Source: Anoplopoma fimbria (taxonomy: Eukaryota > Chordata > Actinopteri > Perciformes > Anoplopomatidae). Taken from it: a stretch of DNA of 64,000 nt. The position numbers and the translations under genes are program-made. The notes under the pieces are model-generated. The model was not told the origin of the DNA and searched no databases. It saw only the letters and a list, made by a program, of their open reading frames with translations. Positions 1 through 57,419 of the stretch are shown in pieces (position 1 is the stretch's first letter; every line of letters starts with the position of its first letter). Location of the stretch: the NCBI RefSeq assembly GCF_027596085.1, contig NC_072467.1:14749976-14813975 (forward strand), read 5' to 3'.

Positions 1-582
1 GGGAGATGCAGTGACTTCAACCAAGTAAGAGTAGAAGGGCTAAGAGTAAGAAACAGTCCGCTAGCAAGGCTAATTCATGCAGTATTAAACACCAAAAGCA
101 TTCATTCGCTTTGTGAAAACCATATTTTTGTAGATAACAGCATACTTGTAATGTACTGCAGAAGAATTTATGTTTTTGTAATGTTAATGTACTCAGGTGG
201 CTCACAGAGATACTGGTTATGATAATATGTAGCTTTTTATATAATAGAATGTTGCAGTTAGATTTTTTTATAACACTTTCTAAATAGAAAGGGAGTTCAG
301 ATGTATCTGACTACTTGTGTGAAAAAGCAACCATTTGCAGGAGTATAGTAAAATTGAGGATTCAATGCATTGAGATGCATTGAGAATGGTGCATTAGACT
401 TGTTGACACGTGAATTCTGATCAAATAGAATCGTTATGCCAATGAAGAAGATTTACTGATGTTTTGTGTCCTCGTTCTTGTCATTTGTACTTCTCATGTA
501 TATGGATAACATGAATGTCATCTGTAATGGGAGCTGGTAACAGGAACAGCAGAACTTTAAGCAGGTTGATAGGCAGGCGTAC
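1..582 (-). other. lrp5 intron 13, partial
   Basis: This is AT-rich intronic sequence after the exon 13 donor. I find no exon of propeller 3 here on the minus strand. A small direct duplication of a GATGCATTGA-type unit sits at 364-388. Nothing else stands out. Confidence 0.7.
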
Positions 583-45436
<44,854 letters not shown>

Positions 45437-45446
<10 letters not shown>

Positions 45447-45460
45447 AACTCCCGCTCCAT
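45437..45460 (-). promoter_or_regulatory. Short upstream open frame overlapping the lrp5 start codon
   Basis: An ATG at 45460-45458, with A at -3 and G at +4, opens a seven-codon frame (MERELWI) whose TAA stop lies nine bases inside the lrp5 coding region. It overlaps the lrp5 ATG in another frame. Such overlapping upstream frames usually lower translation of the main frame. Whether the transcript includes it depends on the true start site. Confidence 0.5.
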
Positions 45461-47848
45461 TTTTTGGTGATTTACTTCTTAATTAAGTTGTAAAGACGTC
45501 CGCTTGTCCTAGTGTACATGTGCACGCACGGGCCAGTGTTCCGTAGACCGACTAGATACGCGTCTGCACGCCTGAGTCTGACTGCTCCTCTGTGCGTCCC
45601 CCCTCTATCGACTAGACTTTTTTTTTTTTTTTCTCCCAGTTAAGGCGCTCGCGCTTCTTGCTTTATACTTTGGACTGTCGAGCTCGCGCACGGATTGAAA
45701 GGGCAGGGGACGTCCGACACGAGGCAGCACGGTTTTTTTATTTGATTTTAATTCTCTAATTTGACTTTTTGTGTTATTGTTATAACTGTGTATTGGATGT
45801 AAAACTGCAGCGCAGGCTACTCTTTTCCAATACATGTTTGCACGAAAGTTGCAGCATATATTATTACTTACATTAAGATAATTAGTTTTTGTATAACAAG
45901 ATTTTGGAAAATGTATGTTTAAAAATGAAAACAAGACATTATCTTATTGAATACACGCTAGTTTGTATACATCTTCAGAGGTGAAATATGACCAAAAAGC
46001 CAGGGGTTGTTTTGTTTTATTGACATAATAGAGTCAAAGGTTTTTAACAGAAGGAATTTTCAATAGATAGGAATGAAACTGTAAAGTGTTGGTGGATGCA
46101 AGAGCTACTGAAGTGGAGAATTCTGGCTCAGAGTCTGAGAAAAACTAATTTAGAGAAAACGGCCCGTTTGAGATATTTTTTGTAAAATGACATACATTTT
46201 GAAGACAATACAGGTGAATAGGATAAAAAATATACTTAAAGATAGCATAGTGAAATTTTACCAGCTGATTACTTACATTAAGGATATTTTTTAAATATCT
46301 GGTTAAAAGGTTATCTGGCATTTTATGCTAAAATATGCAAATTAGGCATTATCTAATGGTATCTTTTTGGTAAATTTATCAGAAATCTACACATGCAAAT
46401 AGAGAAAGTAGTAAAACAAACACCTAAAAGTGTATATTGGATGTTTTCTTTCCAATAGTTTGAAAACCGACGTGTTATAGAAGCAAAACTGTCCAAAAAC
46501 TAAAAAACATTACCAGTGAATGAAAAATGTTTTTTTGTGTTTCCCCTTAAAACAGAAAATGTATTCGTGGTCAATGTTATTCTGAAACAGGATATCAGGT
46601 GATAGGTTTAAAGTAGTAAAAAAATAAACCTTTACACAGTTGCAGTAGCGTGAAACAAAGTAAATCACCAGTTAATATATTGTGTACAGTGGGGACATTT
46701 AAAAAAAATCAGATGGTCTTCAACCAAAAATTATATATCAATAAAATAATCAATCTAGATCTGATGAAACAGATAATTGTGCCCATCATAACTTTAATTC
46801 AACTGAATAATTTAATTAAACTGATTTATAAAAATACAGCTAAATAACGCCCTTATAAAGACAAAGCTAAACAATTAAAACATCTAGTAAAGCGTGACTA
46901 ACTTCCCTCTCTGATCCCTCCACAGACTAATAGGTAAATGGTACTTTGCTGCATAGGTGACAAAAGTAAAAATTTAAACATGCAAAACTTTATTAGTATT
47001 GTCTGTCTGCCCTCCTTGTTGTATTAAAATGAATAAGAAAAAAAAATGTGTTACTAACATAGTCTGCAATCATTTGATGGACATGATGAGTAGGTGGTTA
47101 TAACTGCCATCAGAATAGAGAGATTACTGCAATTTTTAAAAAAAGAGAATACAGAGTGAAAAAGATTTAAATCCTTTATGGATAGTGACAAGAAGACCCG
47201 GATAACCAAAGTTAACGCTGTGTAGCAATACGTTTGTAATAGATTAATTAATTGTACATTAATTGTACTAAAACAATTGGGGCGTCAAGGCAACACCTGT
47301 ATTATTCATAACAATATTGTTTATTATACTTACTGCACATGTTCCATTAATTGGGTTGAATTCTTGTATTTTAGTCTCAGTTATCAAAACATGTATCCTT
47401 AGAAGAGTAAGATAATAATATACAATAATTTATCATTAACGCTTCATACATATTTAACATACAAGGACTAAACTACTGGAAGAAACAACCACCAGAGCAA
47501 AATGTTTTTACCTATTTCTTATCAGCACAAACAAAAGCTAACAATATCTTCATACTTGCTCTATAAAAATATAAGAAGATAAGAAGCCTTTGGCTCAAAA
47601 TATCAGCATCTTCTCCAATATATAAACTGGAGCCAGATTTAGAAATGATTATGCTGGGAATATCAGAGGCATTTAGACGAGTTAATCCCCCTTTTCGTTT
47701 ACCTTTGTCTCCGTCTCTAATTATCATTATTATGCTATTTCATTTTTGAGGAATAGTGTACAAGTTTAAGCAGTTCCCTATTCTGTATCAATATGAAGGT
47801 GTTTTTTAACACATGCTTCCTATAAATTATTTGAAGTGTAGGCTAAAT

Positions 47849-47905
47849 ATTTTTCAAATATTTTTCAAATATTTTTCAAATATTTTTCAAATATTTTTCA
47901 AATGC
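47849..47905. repeat. ATTTTTCAAAT tandem repeat
   Basis: About five copies of an 11-base unit. Confidence 0.95.
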
Positions 47906-48059
47906 TTTACAAAGATAACCCAACGTGTATCAGAACGTCTTTCATGGTGTCAAATTAAAGGTGAACCCTGTACATCCAAACACATATTTGACCAACAGGG
48001 ATTGTTCTGACCATAGAAACATAATTAAGTGTGTGAACCACAAGGGCAGTGTTCAGTTA

Positions 48060-48517
48060 TGGAAGCTCACTGCTGCCACTGTGATGAAAAAAAAAGGTCC
48101 TTTAAGTCACTATAATGACTTAGTATCTTAAAATAATGACTTAGTATCTCAAAGCAATGACTTAGTTTCTCAAAATAATGACTTTGAATCTCAAAATAAT
48201 GAGTTAGTGTCGGAAATTATGAGTTGGCATCTCAAAGTTATGATTTACTATCCCACAATAATAAGTAAGTATTTCAAAATAATGACTTAGTATCTCAAAC
48301 TAATAAGTTAGTTTCTCAAAATAATGAGAAATATTTATCACATTTGTGGAAGTGGGCTTCTATATACTAGCTTCTGTTGCTTTGATTCAATGGAAGCCCA
48401 TTTCCACAAATCTGATGAAAGCTTTTTTTAAAGATTCTAACTTACTATTTTAAGAAAGCTTATCATTATTATGTCTTAAGGCCTCTTTTTTATTACAGTG
48501 GCAGAAATGGGCTTCCA
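48060..48517. mobile_element. Foldback element with internal 21-base tandem repeats
   Basis: The left end TGGAAGCTCACTGCTGCCAC is mirrored by the right end, whose reverse complement is TGGAAGCCCATTTCTGCCAC, followed on both sides by an A-rich stretch and GG(T/C)C(C)TTTAAG. Units of about 21 bases (AATAATGACTTAGTATCTCA) fill 48110-48335. A second inverted pair, TTTGTGGAAGTGGGCTTC and its complement, forms a hairpin near 48341-48410. No coding capacity. Confidence 0.75.
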
Positions 48518-48547
48518 AATTACAGTAGCTGGTGTTTTTAGTTTCAG

Positions 48548-48600
48548 TAACTTTGCAAATTTCCCCGCTGCGGGACTAATAAAGGATTATCTTATCTTAA
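48548..48600 (+). repeat. Non-LTR-like 3' tail, copy 2
   Basis: CCCCGCTGCGGGACTAATAA and AGGATTATCTTATCTT, as at 32456. Confidence 0.5.
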
Positions 48601-49701
48601 AGCCTAGCCTTCTCTTCAGACACTGCCGCACTTATCACTGCACCTCACAGAAGTGTTGTACAGTAATTCACTGACATTTGTATTACTCCTACAGCCTTAA
48701 CAGCTTTAACAAAGGTTCAGTCAGGGATAAAAAGTCTGACACCAGAGCTTTCTATAGCTTACCATCAGGCTGCAACTTCAGAGCAAAAACAGTTGCTACT
48801 CAGTGGAAACAGCCTGCACATGATGCGTGGCATTTCACTTTTTTGGACGCATTATTTGCTGTAAATTCAGATGTTAGAGCGTACATCGCCAAAGACAGTG
48901 CAATATCAATCTGTTAGATAAGGCCAGGGGAAAGATCAAGGCTTGGATTATCCAGCTTGTGTTTATTTGAACCACCTGTATATATTGGAAAGGTTCTCTT
49001 GTTTTCTACGTGTTGAGTTTTAACTGGCATCACGCAGCAACCGGCTCAAACTGTTTGTGTGTAAGGTTGAAGAGAATCCTAAATCAGTTTTGTTTGGTGT
49101 TTCTGTTTGTCTTCCTTAATTGTGACAAGATAACACTCCCCTGATTGCTATGTGGTGTGCTTTTAGCCAATCTGTGGCCTTCGTGTTATGTGTCTTGTGG
49201 TTTTGCCTTGATTATGTTCAGAAGAAATGTTAATTTCCAGGGAAAGAGGCGGCACTTTTTTTTTTTTAATTAACCAAACAAAAGTCTTAGGCAGGTAACA
49301 ATAAGAAAATTACAATTATGATTATTTAATACCAAATCAATATCAAACCATGATTATAAGACCATAATCGTATCAAAACCTCAACAATATCATTCTTAAG
49401 TAGCTACAAGCTGATTTTTTTGGGGTTCTGTCTTTGCCTTTAAGTTTCAATTAAATGAATAGTTTGGAAACTACTCTCATTTACTTTCTCCCTAAGAGCT
49501 ATTAGATAAGACAAATATCAATTTCATGTCTTGAAGCCTTCTTGAGGCTGAGGGGTTAATGTGCCAATCCTGATCTTTGTTACATGTCATGCCCTTCCTC
49601 ATTCTGTGGAAGCCCATAGGGGATTTTATCAAAATTATGATAATAACGTAATTCCACAATTTCATTATAATGTTCAACTTCTGTTTTATTTGAGTAAAAT
49701 T

Positions 49702-50047
49702 TTTAAAGTTACAGTGTGTAGGATTTAGGGGGATTTATTAGCAGAAATGGAATAGAATGTTTTTAACTATGTTTTCATTCGTGTATAATGAAACCAAGAA
49801 TTGTTGTGTTGGCATTATCTTAGAATGAGGCCTTCATATCCTCTTGTCATGTTTCTACAGTAGCCCAGAACGGACAAACCACAAACACTGGCTCTAGAGA
49901 GAGCCTTTCATGTTTTTACATTTTCACGTTACCTGATGGCCACCGTAGTTCTCTGACAAGCTTGGAAAGAGAGGGGTGAGCGGAGAGGTATTCAATCTGC
50001 AACCTCACCACTAGATGCAACGAATTCCTTCACACTGCTCTTTTAAA
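49702..50047 (+). mobile_element. Non-autonomous DNA element, 346 bases, TTTAAAG termini
   Basis: The left end TTTAAAGTTACAGTGTGTAG is mirrored by the right end, reverse complement TTTAAAAGAGCAGTGTGAAG. Internal CACCACTAGATGCAACGAAT and the ATTCAATCTGCAACC stretch are those of a repeat common in perciform fish. It has no open frame. TTTAA on both sides suggests target duplication. Confidence 0.75.
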
Positions 50048-51259
50048 ATGAACATGAACATGAAATTTCAGACATCAAGTATTTTCATTTTCACATCAGA
50101 TTATTCAAATGTTCATTTCATTTTGAACATTTAAATGCAATATAAACAACGTAACTTGCTTTCACAACAGCTCTTACTGGTCCAGTGTACGATTAAGTTT
50201 CAGATAAAGTGTTCTTCCAAATTTGTGTCAACTGTTTTTTTTTTGTCCCTCTCCAGTTTGAACATGACAATACTTCCTTGCACAAAAACAGCTCCATAAA
50301 CAAATGGTTTTCCCAGGTGTCTGTGGAAGAACTTGACTGACCTTGACAGAGCCTTGAGCCAGATCAACGTCAGTGTTGGACCTCACTAATGCTCGTGCGT
50401 CTGAATGATGGTAATTCCCTGCAGCAAGGTTGGAGTGTGGAGGCGGGTTTTAGCAGCACATTCATGTTCTGGTGTCCACATACTTAAGTGAATATTCAAA
50501 ACTTGTGCAGACAGTGTGTGCGTATCTGTGAAGGAAGCAGCTTTAAACAAATCTTTGTGGCATAAAGAATGGACACTGTGCTTTCCAAGTATCGACTTGT
50601 CATCTGCTCACAGAATCTTGAAATCTGGGATGCAATGTCCTTCATTTCAGTACGTAACAAAAGATCTTTCATAACATCTTCCAAGAATTCACAATACAAC
50701 AGCAGAACATCCTGAATAATGAGGATGAATTATTTGGTCAGTGTTCTACAATGGACTCTCCAGCGATAAGGCCGCTGGAGAGACTTTATGGCATCATAAC
50801 AGCAGACACACATCACTACTGATGGAAACCGAGATGAAACGTCCCAGAGCTTTTCACTCTCACCTGAAGCAAAGCCAACCCTGGCATTTCTCCTCTGCTT
50901 TCTGGATGCCTTGTTCCTGTGCTCCAACTGGCCTCCACTCCAAAGGCTCTGTAAACTCAAAGCACATGTTCTCCGACTCTGCCTCTCCGTGTACATGTGA
51001 GACAGGCAGGCAGTTATTCCACACTGTAGAATATGCAGCACAGACCAGGTATAACTGTTTTGGCAGCAGTGTTTGTGGTAAATGTGGCTGTAGGGGCTCT
51101 TCTAGGACGTTTCATTGTCGGGAGCAAATTTAGATTCTTTAATAGTAGGAATACCAACATCTAAAAAATATTTTACAGATGCATGTACAGCTAACAAAAG
51201 TATAAAGTACACATCATGAAGAGATGGATCCTATCAGAGTATATTTCATTATTGATACA

Positions 51260-52218
51260 TTAAAGCATGGATGGATTAAAGGCCTACCACTGTGGGCCCA
51301 GGGGCCAATGTGTCAGGTCCACCCCTGGCCTTCACCTGCAAAATGTCACTCTAAGAGACACGTACCAACCAGGAAGAGACACACAATGACCACAAAGAAA
51401 CATTAAATGACTACAAAGAGGAATAAAGCAACTACAAAGAGAAGTAAAAATATCACATAAATGACCAAAGCAATGACATAGTGACGCAAAGCAACTACAA
51501 AGAGACACAAATGACCTCAAAGAGACACAACATGACTTCAAAGAGACACAAAACAACTACAAAGAGGAAAAAAGCAACTACAAAGAGTTGCAAAACGATC
51601 ATAAAAATGACTAAAACAAATACGAAGTGAGACTAAACTACTACAAAGAGACACAAATGACCTTAAAGAGACACAACATGACCTCAAAGAGACACAAAGC
51701 ATCTACAAAGAGATGCAAAACATTCACAACAATGACAAAGAGACCCAAATTACCTCAAAGAGACACAATATGACTTCAAAGAGACACAAAACAACTACAA
51801 AGGGGAACAAAGCAACTACAAAGAGTTGCAAAACGATCATAAAAATGACCAAAACAAATACGAAGTGAGACTAAACTACTACAAGGAGACACAAATTACC
51901 TTAAAGAGACACAACATGACTTCGAAGAGACACAAAACAACTACAAAGATATGCAAAACGATCACAAAAATGACCAAAACAACCACAAAATGAGACACAA
52001 CAGGACCATAAAGAGACACACAACCATAGAGAAATGTGTAACAACTACAGGGAGACATACACAGAAATTTAAACATACACAAAAACTGACATACACAAAA
52101 ACAAAAAGATGCCAAACAACTTGAAAGTCTGTGTCTTGCTCCTATGAGGAGAAGTGGTGGGGCCTTTTGCGTGTCTGTGCCAAGGGGCCCACTGTCTCAT
52201 AAGCCGCCCATGCATTAA
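51260..52218. mobile_element. Inverted-terminal element carrying an internal minisatellite
   Basis: The left end TTAAAGCATGGATGGATTA is mirrored by the right end, reverse complement TTAATGCATGGGCGGCTTA. Next to each end are GGGCCCAGGGGCC and GGGGCCCACTG motifs. Between them lies a degenerate array at 51352-52110. The TTAA at both edges could be a piggyBac-type target duplication, but I see no transposase. Confidence 0.7.
51352..52110. repeat. Minisatellite of AAAGAGACACAAAACAACTAC units
   Basis: A purine-rich array of about 20-30-base units (CAACTACAAAGAGACACAAA and variants such as TGACCTCAAAGAGACACAAC). A larger block of about 290 bases is itself repeated, for example around 51545-51640 and 51785-51880. 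It lies inside the element 51260-52218. Confidence 0.9.
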
Positions 52219-53638
52219 ATGAATTTTTCATGCCTGTTTAAAAACAATAGTGAGGTTCCCATACTTACATTACATCTACAGCATATGTACACTGACATTG
52301 CTTGTTGTAATCATTCCTCATGTTCATAATAGCCGTTAAAATATCCATTGCTAAAGCACAGATTTCATATTAAATTGAATATAGTCAATTTTATTTTATT
52401 TTTTCTTACTTTACCTCGTTTACTTTTATATTTATTCATCTGTTAAGGATAATATATTATATGTGGAATTTTTTTGGGATCGAGGGGTGTGTGGGTAGCA
52501 GTCACTTCCTTTGTTTCTTTTGGAAAGCAATTATTGTTATAAATAATAGCGATTAAATGTATGTAAAGAGCATGAACAAACACAGCACTTTGTCCAGGAG
52601 ACCGATGTTCATGTCCTGTCTCAAACAAAAAGTTAATGTTGACATTTTGATATAAAGTTATAAAAGATTGTTAGATTTCTTTTTTATGTAATATAAAGAG
52701 ACATCAACTGCATTTTGTTGTGTAACCCTGGGTTGTACAATGAATAAATAAACCTTGAACCTTGGTCTAACTTTATGTGTCTTCCTTGTGATAGACTAGC
52801 AACCGGTCCTGGGGGAGGGGATGTATATTTTATATATTTTGATATATAAAATATACATCCATCTTGATATTCATGTTCTAACAAATGTTCTTGAATTTAT
52901 GCTCTATTTATGTTGGACAGCTGCTACTTTCCCTTGAGGGGAATCATTAATTTTAGCAATTTGAGGCCGTAACACATCCCTTCTATTCATTCTGTTTCTA
53001 GGCTCCTAGCCGCGGTGCTGGAATGCTGTAATGAAACATATTTTCTTTCCCCAGTCACCTGCAAACCAACAGCCGCCGGCCTCGCTTTGATCCACGCACT
53101 GCTCTCCACAAATATCAAAACGATCTCTGCATTGGTCCGCGCTCTTCGCTCCATAAAGAGGGAGGCTTAGGAGTTATATAGCTGAGTGTAACAAATACCT
53201 TTCTCTTTCTCCGTGGGTAACAAGGAACAGGTGGAGGCTCCCCGCTGTCTGAGGCCACGGTGAGGAGGGCTCTTTATGAAACCGAACCGTTTCACATGTT
53301 GGAGACTTGGCTGCCTTCAGAAACCCCTGCATTACGTGTACCACAACATGACATTGAGTATGTTTCCATGTCTAGACATTAATATACAGCATTGGAGACT
53401 GTTTTCTGTGTATATGCAGAACTCAGAGTGCAGTGAGTGCTTTACATTGTTCTTGTCCTGATTATGTGTGTGAGTGTTTTTCTCACCAGCAGCAGAGATT
53501 TCGATATATACATCCACCAGCTCAGAGCCTTTACATCCTGTATAAACATATACGCTGGTATGTATGATCTGTAACCTGGCGGACCAAAGGATCTCCATTT
53601 CTTTACACTATAATTGTTTTAACTAATTTTCCCAACCT

Positions 53639-53735
53639 AAAAGGTTCTCTATACAATATTCAGAGCATTAATAAAACATCAAACAACTACTATCTATGTA
53701 AAGATATGGTGGAGAGGTAATGTCTACTCTTCCTC
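53639..53735 (-). repeat. GGTGCTAA inverted-terminal element, end fragment (minus)
   Basis: ATATTCAGAGCATTAATAAA, ACTACTATCTATGTAAAGAT and GTAATGTCTACTC are the reverse complement of the right end of the copy at 21279. Confidence 0.6.
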
Positions 53736-54099
53736 TGTGTTTGTTGTAATTTGAGCTTCTCTGTTTGTTTACACAGATTTCATCTCCCTCTAAATTTTGC
53801 GGGGAAAAAGTGTGATTTGAGCCATATTTCTACACTGGTAAACCAAAAACAAACAGACAGACACAAACATAAAAAACAGGGGTGAATCATTGCCTGCTCA
53901 TGAATATGACTTATAGGACTCAACCGAAGAAATCCATTCCCTTCTACTTCACAACCAGGCTGTCAAGGACACGAATAAACACAAAGTGTTCTCAACGTTA
54001 AACTGAAATTACAAGGCATCCAATACGTCTGGTAAAGCTATTAGTCCTCCTGCTCCACCTGCTGTCTACAAACTGAATAACAAGTGCAGAACCAGACGT

Positions 54100-54460
54100 T
54101 TTTGCACATGGGTTCGACCCATGAGACTGTTTACAATATTGATATAGTCTCCGGGATGTCTACCACATGTTTCTGAGGAGCCGTTGTGAAGCTCAAAGTG
54201 GGTGGCTCCTGCTGTCGCCATCTTGGCCGTGACGAGACAGTCTAACTCTAAAAACGGGCGAAGAGGTGGATCGCCAGGGTGACGCAGCACAGGAGGGAGT
54301 TAGCATCTTATGCTAGCAGCTAGCGACCTGAGACGGAACCCGCCTATCACTCACAGAAGCCACACCCTTAATTATGCTTCATTTTGAGACGCAATATGGT
54401 TAAAACGGATGACTTATGTAAAAATTCACCCCTGGAAATTTGTCATTAACTGGGGGAAAA
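54100..54460. repeat. Teleost repeat, GCCGTTGTGAAGCTCAAAGT segment
   Basis: GAGCCGTTGTGAAGCTCAAA, GGTGGCTCCTGCTGTCGCCA and GCCTATCACTCACAGAAGCC resemble a common fish repeat related to that at 27024. It forms the left part of a repeat-rich interval to 55815. Confidence 0.5.
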
Positions 54461-55235
54461 TAAGCTTTAGAGACAAGACCAACGCATAGACTTCTGCCGC
54501 TCTAGGCGAAAAACAATTATGCCGCCCCTCTATTAGCAACAGATCATAGCAGTAACATCAAAAACTCCATGATAGACACAAATAGTAATGCTCCGTTTCT
54601 CCTAGTGTGAACATTATTTAAGTACACAAACAGGTCTGCATAATAACTCATAAAACATAGAGACACAACAGCATTATGTCCAACATCAGGTTACTACCAA
54701 ATAAGCCAATTTAAGCTCCTCGATCGAAACAATGCTATAGCAAATCTCTATTCACTACTTTCTCATGTGCGTAAAACACACACGAAATGTGCACAAGAAA
54801 GTTTCATCAGCATCTTAAAGAGTGAGAGAGTAAAATAAAACATGTCTTTTCATATCTGACATAGCACCTGCTGTCTCTCCTCTCTTGGAGCAGCGACGGT
54901 TAGCTGTGCTAGCAGCTCTAGCTAGCGGTCTCTTGGTTCAGTAGCACAGGACCTGAAAATGTGCCGTCATCTTTGCCAACACTCACAGGATAAAATATAT
55001 CTGAACAACAAATCTCTCTCTACTTTCTCCTGCAATAGTTTCCTCTATTTGATTCAGATAAGTCAGATAATTTAGGTAAATGACCTTTATTTTGTGTTTT
55101 TCCTCGGTGACAGTCGAACTTGTTTTTGGGCCAGGCTACCATTGGCTCGTGCGAGCTGGGGGCGTTATGAGGGATAGGGAGGCAGGTGCAGCGTGATTGA
55201 CGCGTTCCTCGCAAGACTGCAGTTATTGCTTTTAC

Positions 55236-55815
55236 GTTATGCCCAGGCAGCAACCTCTGGTTCTGCCGAGTGAAGCCAATGCGGAAGTGTCTTAAACTTG
55301 CATTCTCTCTACTGACCAGCAGGAGGCGACTCCTCTGGTTGTATAGAAGTCTATGAGAAAATGACTCTACTTCTCTCTTGATTTATTCCCTCAGTAAACA
55401 TTGTAAACATGAGTTTATGGTCTCAATCTCTAGTTTCAAGTCTTCTTCAGTGCAGCATGATGTTCATTTAGTAAATTATGGTCCATTTATAATAGACCAT
55501 AAAGCAGATTATGCTTTACGGTGGGGCTACATTGTGATTGACAGGTCATTGTCAAGGTCTGGAAGTTGTCCTTGTTTTTGTCTTAGAACTTTAACTCTTT
55601 CACAGTGTGTTCTCAGTTTATGAAAGTTAAATGTCACCTTTTGGTCGCACAATAAATGTTTATTATTCAGCGTTCGTTTGAGCTACACTTTCTTGTGTCA
55701 CTTCTGGTTGCAAAAAAGAAGATGGTAACTGCAAAAATGCCAAATTTAAGACTCCGAAAAAGTAGTCCACAAACCAATGGGTAACACACGGTGACCACTT
55801 CTTATATACAGTCAA
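55236..55815. repeat. Teleost repeat, CTGACCAGCAGGAGGCGACT segment
   Basis: CTCTACTGACCAGCAGGAGG, CAGTAAACATTGTAAACATG, AGTAAATTATGGTCC and GGCTACATTGTGATTGACAG are hallmarks of a very common fish element. It ends with CCACTTCTTATATACAGTCA, the reversed start of the family at 27024. Confidence 0.65.
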
Positions 55816-56508
55816 TGACTCAAAATCCTCAGAATATTGCTCATTCTGTCCAACATTTCCAGCTCCTTGTGGGGTCCTATGAATAATGCAGCCTCTAGGG
55901 TTTCACCAACAGCTTGGTTGGATTACGGATGTGTTTTTTTAATGGGGATTAAAGGGAACAAACAAGCATATCTGGTAGTGGGCCACTCTCACATGGTGCT
56001 GGCAGAGTTACATGTTGTTTTTTTAATCTAAATTTAGAAACAATAATCAATCAGCGCTGAACCATCTGGGCTGGTCAAGTTTGGGGCGGCCATGGACGCA
56101 TGGCGAATGAGAACTTGGACGCTGCGTGTGGTTTTTCTAGTTATAGGGTAGCCTTTCTGAGCACTGGATCACTGTGTCATCTGTCAGCTGGTCTCATTTC
56201 AGCACTTTATTTCATATCGCAGAGGTCAGACAGGCTACAGACATGAGCAAGTGCATGCCCCAATACCTTAATGTCAGAATTAGGCAGTTTTTTTTTTTTT
56301 TACCAGATATGTACTTTAAAGTGAGTGTATGCTGATGGATCACAATGGCTGTGACTTTGGAAGCCACTGCTAGATTTAAATAAAAAAACTTTAGAAAGGG
56401 ATCATTCTTTTAATTTCATGTATTATTTGTATTATTGTGTGTTTTTGGTTTTGGTTTTTTTCTGAACTCTTACACCACAATCCACTGCTGTGTCTCCTAC
56501 ATATAAAC

Positions 56509-57193
56509 TGTGTCCCAATCCAGCGGCTGCAGCCTTCGGAGGACTCAGCCTTCGCGGTCTACGTCGGCCGGGTCCTTTGAATACTGCGAAGGCTGGACCG
56601 AGCGGCCCCCGAAATGAGACGGTCTGGTCCACAAATGATTTCCTGTTTGCGTCACCAGCTTTTCGCACCCCCACCCTTTTGCCACTCCCGTCTCCTAGCA
56701 ACCAGCTGTGGTTGTCATAAAAGAGGTAAAGCTAAATGAAAAGATTAAAATGGACGAGCTGCTATAAATAGCGCAGCGGCTCTCAGTAGCGTTAGCTGGT
56801 TAGTTAATGGCATCACTTAAATTAACCGATCATTTTAACATGAGTGTGATCTGATCAGGTCCCTTGTTTTTAGTTTTAACACTTAGGTAGATATTCAGGT
56901 AAGTTAAAACCCAATAATTACATTTAAATGTGAATTCTCTCGTTGCTGGTCCATTAGTCGCCATGTCATAAAAAAAAAAAAAAAATCAACTTCACCAGCA
57001 CGCAATGAATCTTGGGATATGTTGGGCCGTGAAGGATCCATCAGATGTATCCTCCAAATCTGGGAAAATAGGCTGCATTTGTCGGCCGCATTAGAAGGAG
57101 TCTTTGAAATGGGACAGCCTTGTCACGGCCGCTGTGACGCAACCGGTCTACAAATACACCCTCCGAAGGATTAAGCCGCTGGATTGGGACACA
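56509..57193. mobile_element. Non-autonomous DNA element, 685 bases, TGTGTCCCAATCC termini
   Basis: The first 20 bases, TGTGTCCCAATCCAGCGGCT, are perfectly repeated in inverse at the right end, and similarity resumes at CCTTCGGAGG. The interior is GC-rich near both ends and AT-rich in the middle with a run of about 16 A. No transposase frame and no clear target duplication are visible. Confidence 0.8.
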
Positions 57194-57351
57194 TCTTTAG
57201 TGTTGCATACTTAAAAATACACGGTGACAATACATTCAAAAAATTCTGCATTCATAAATTTACCTAGGCAAAAGTATGAAACTAAGTACTAACTAAATAT
57301 AGTCATCAGGCAGAAAAGTGGTCCGTGTTAGTGGCACATTATAATATATTC

Positions 57352-57417
<66 letters not shown>
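57352..57417. repeat. (TTA)n microsatellite
   Basis: About 22 perfect ATT/TTA units. Confidence 0.98.

Positions 57418-57419
<2 letters not shown>

Noticed and set aside
48678..48917. A 79-codon plus-strand open frame next to the foldback element
   Set aside because: No domain is recognised and the frame is compatible with chance. It could be a transposon remnant, but nothing visible supports that.
51352..52110. A CRISPR-like array
   Set aside because: Units are directly adjacent, degenerate and without unique spacers of constant length, in a vertebrate genome. It is a minisatellite.
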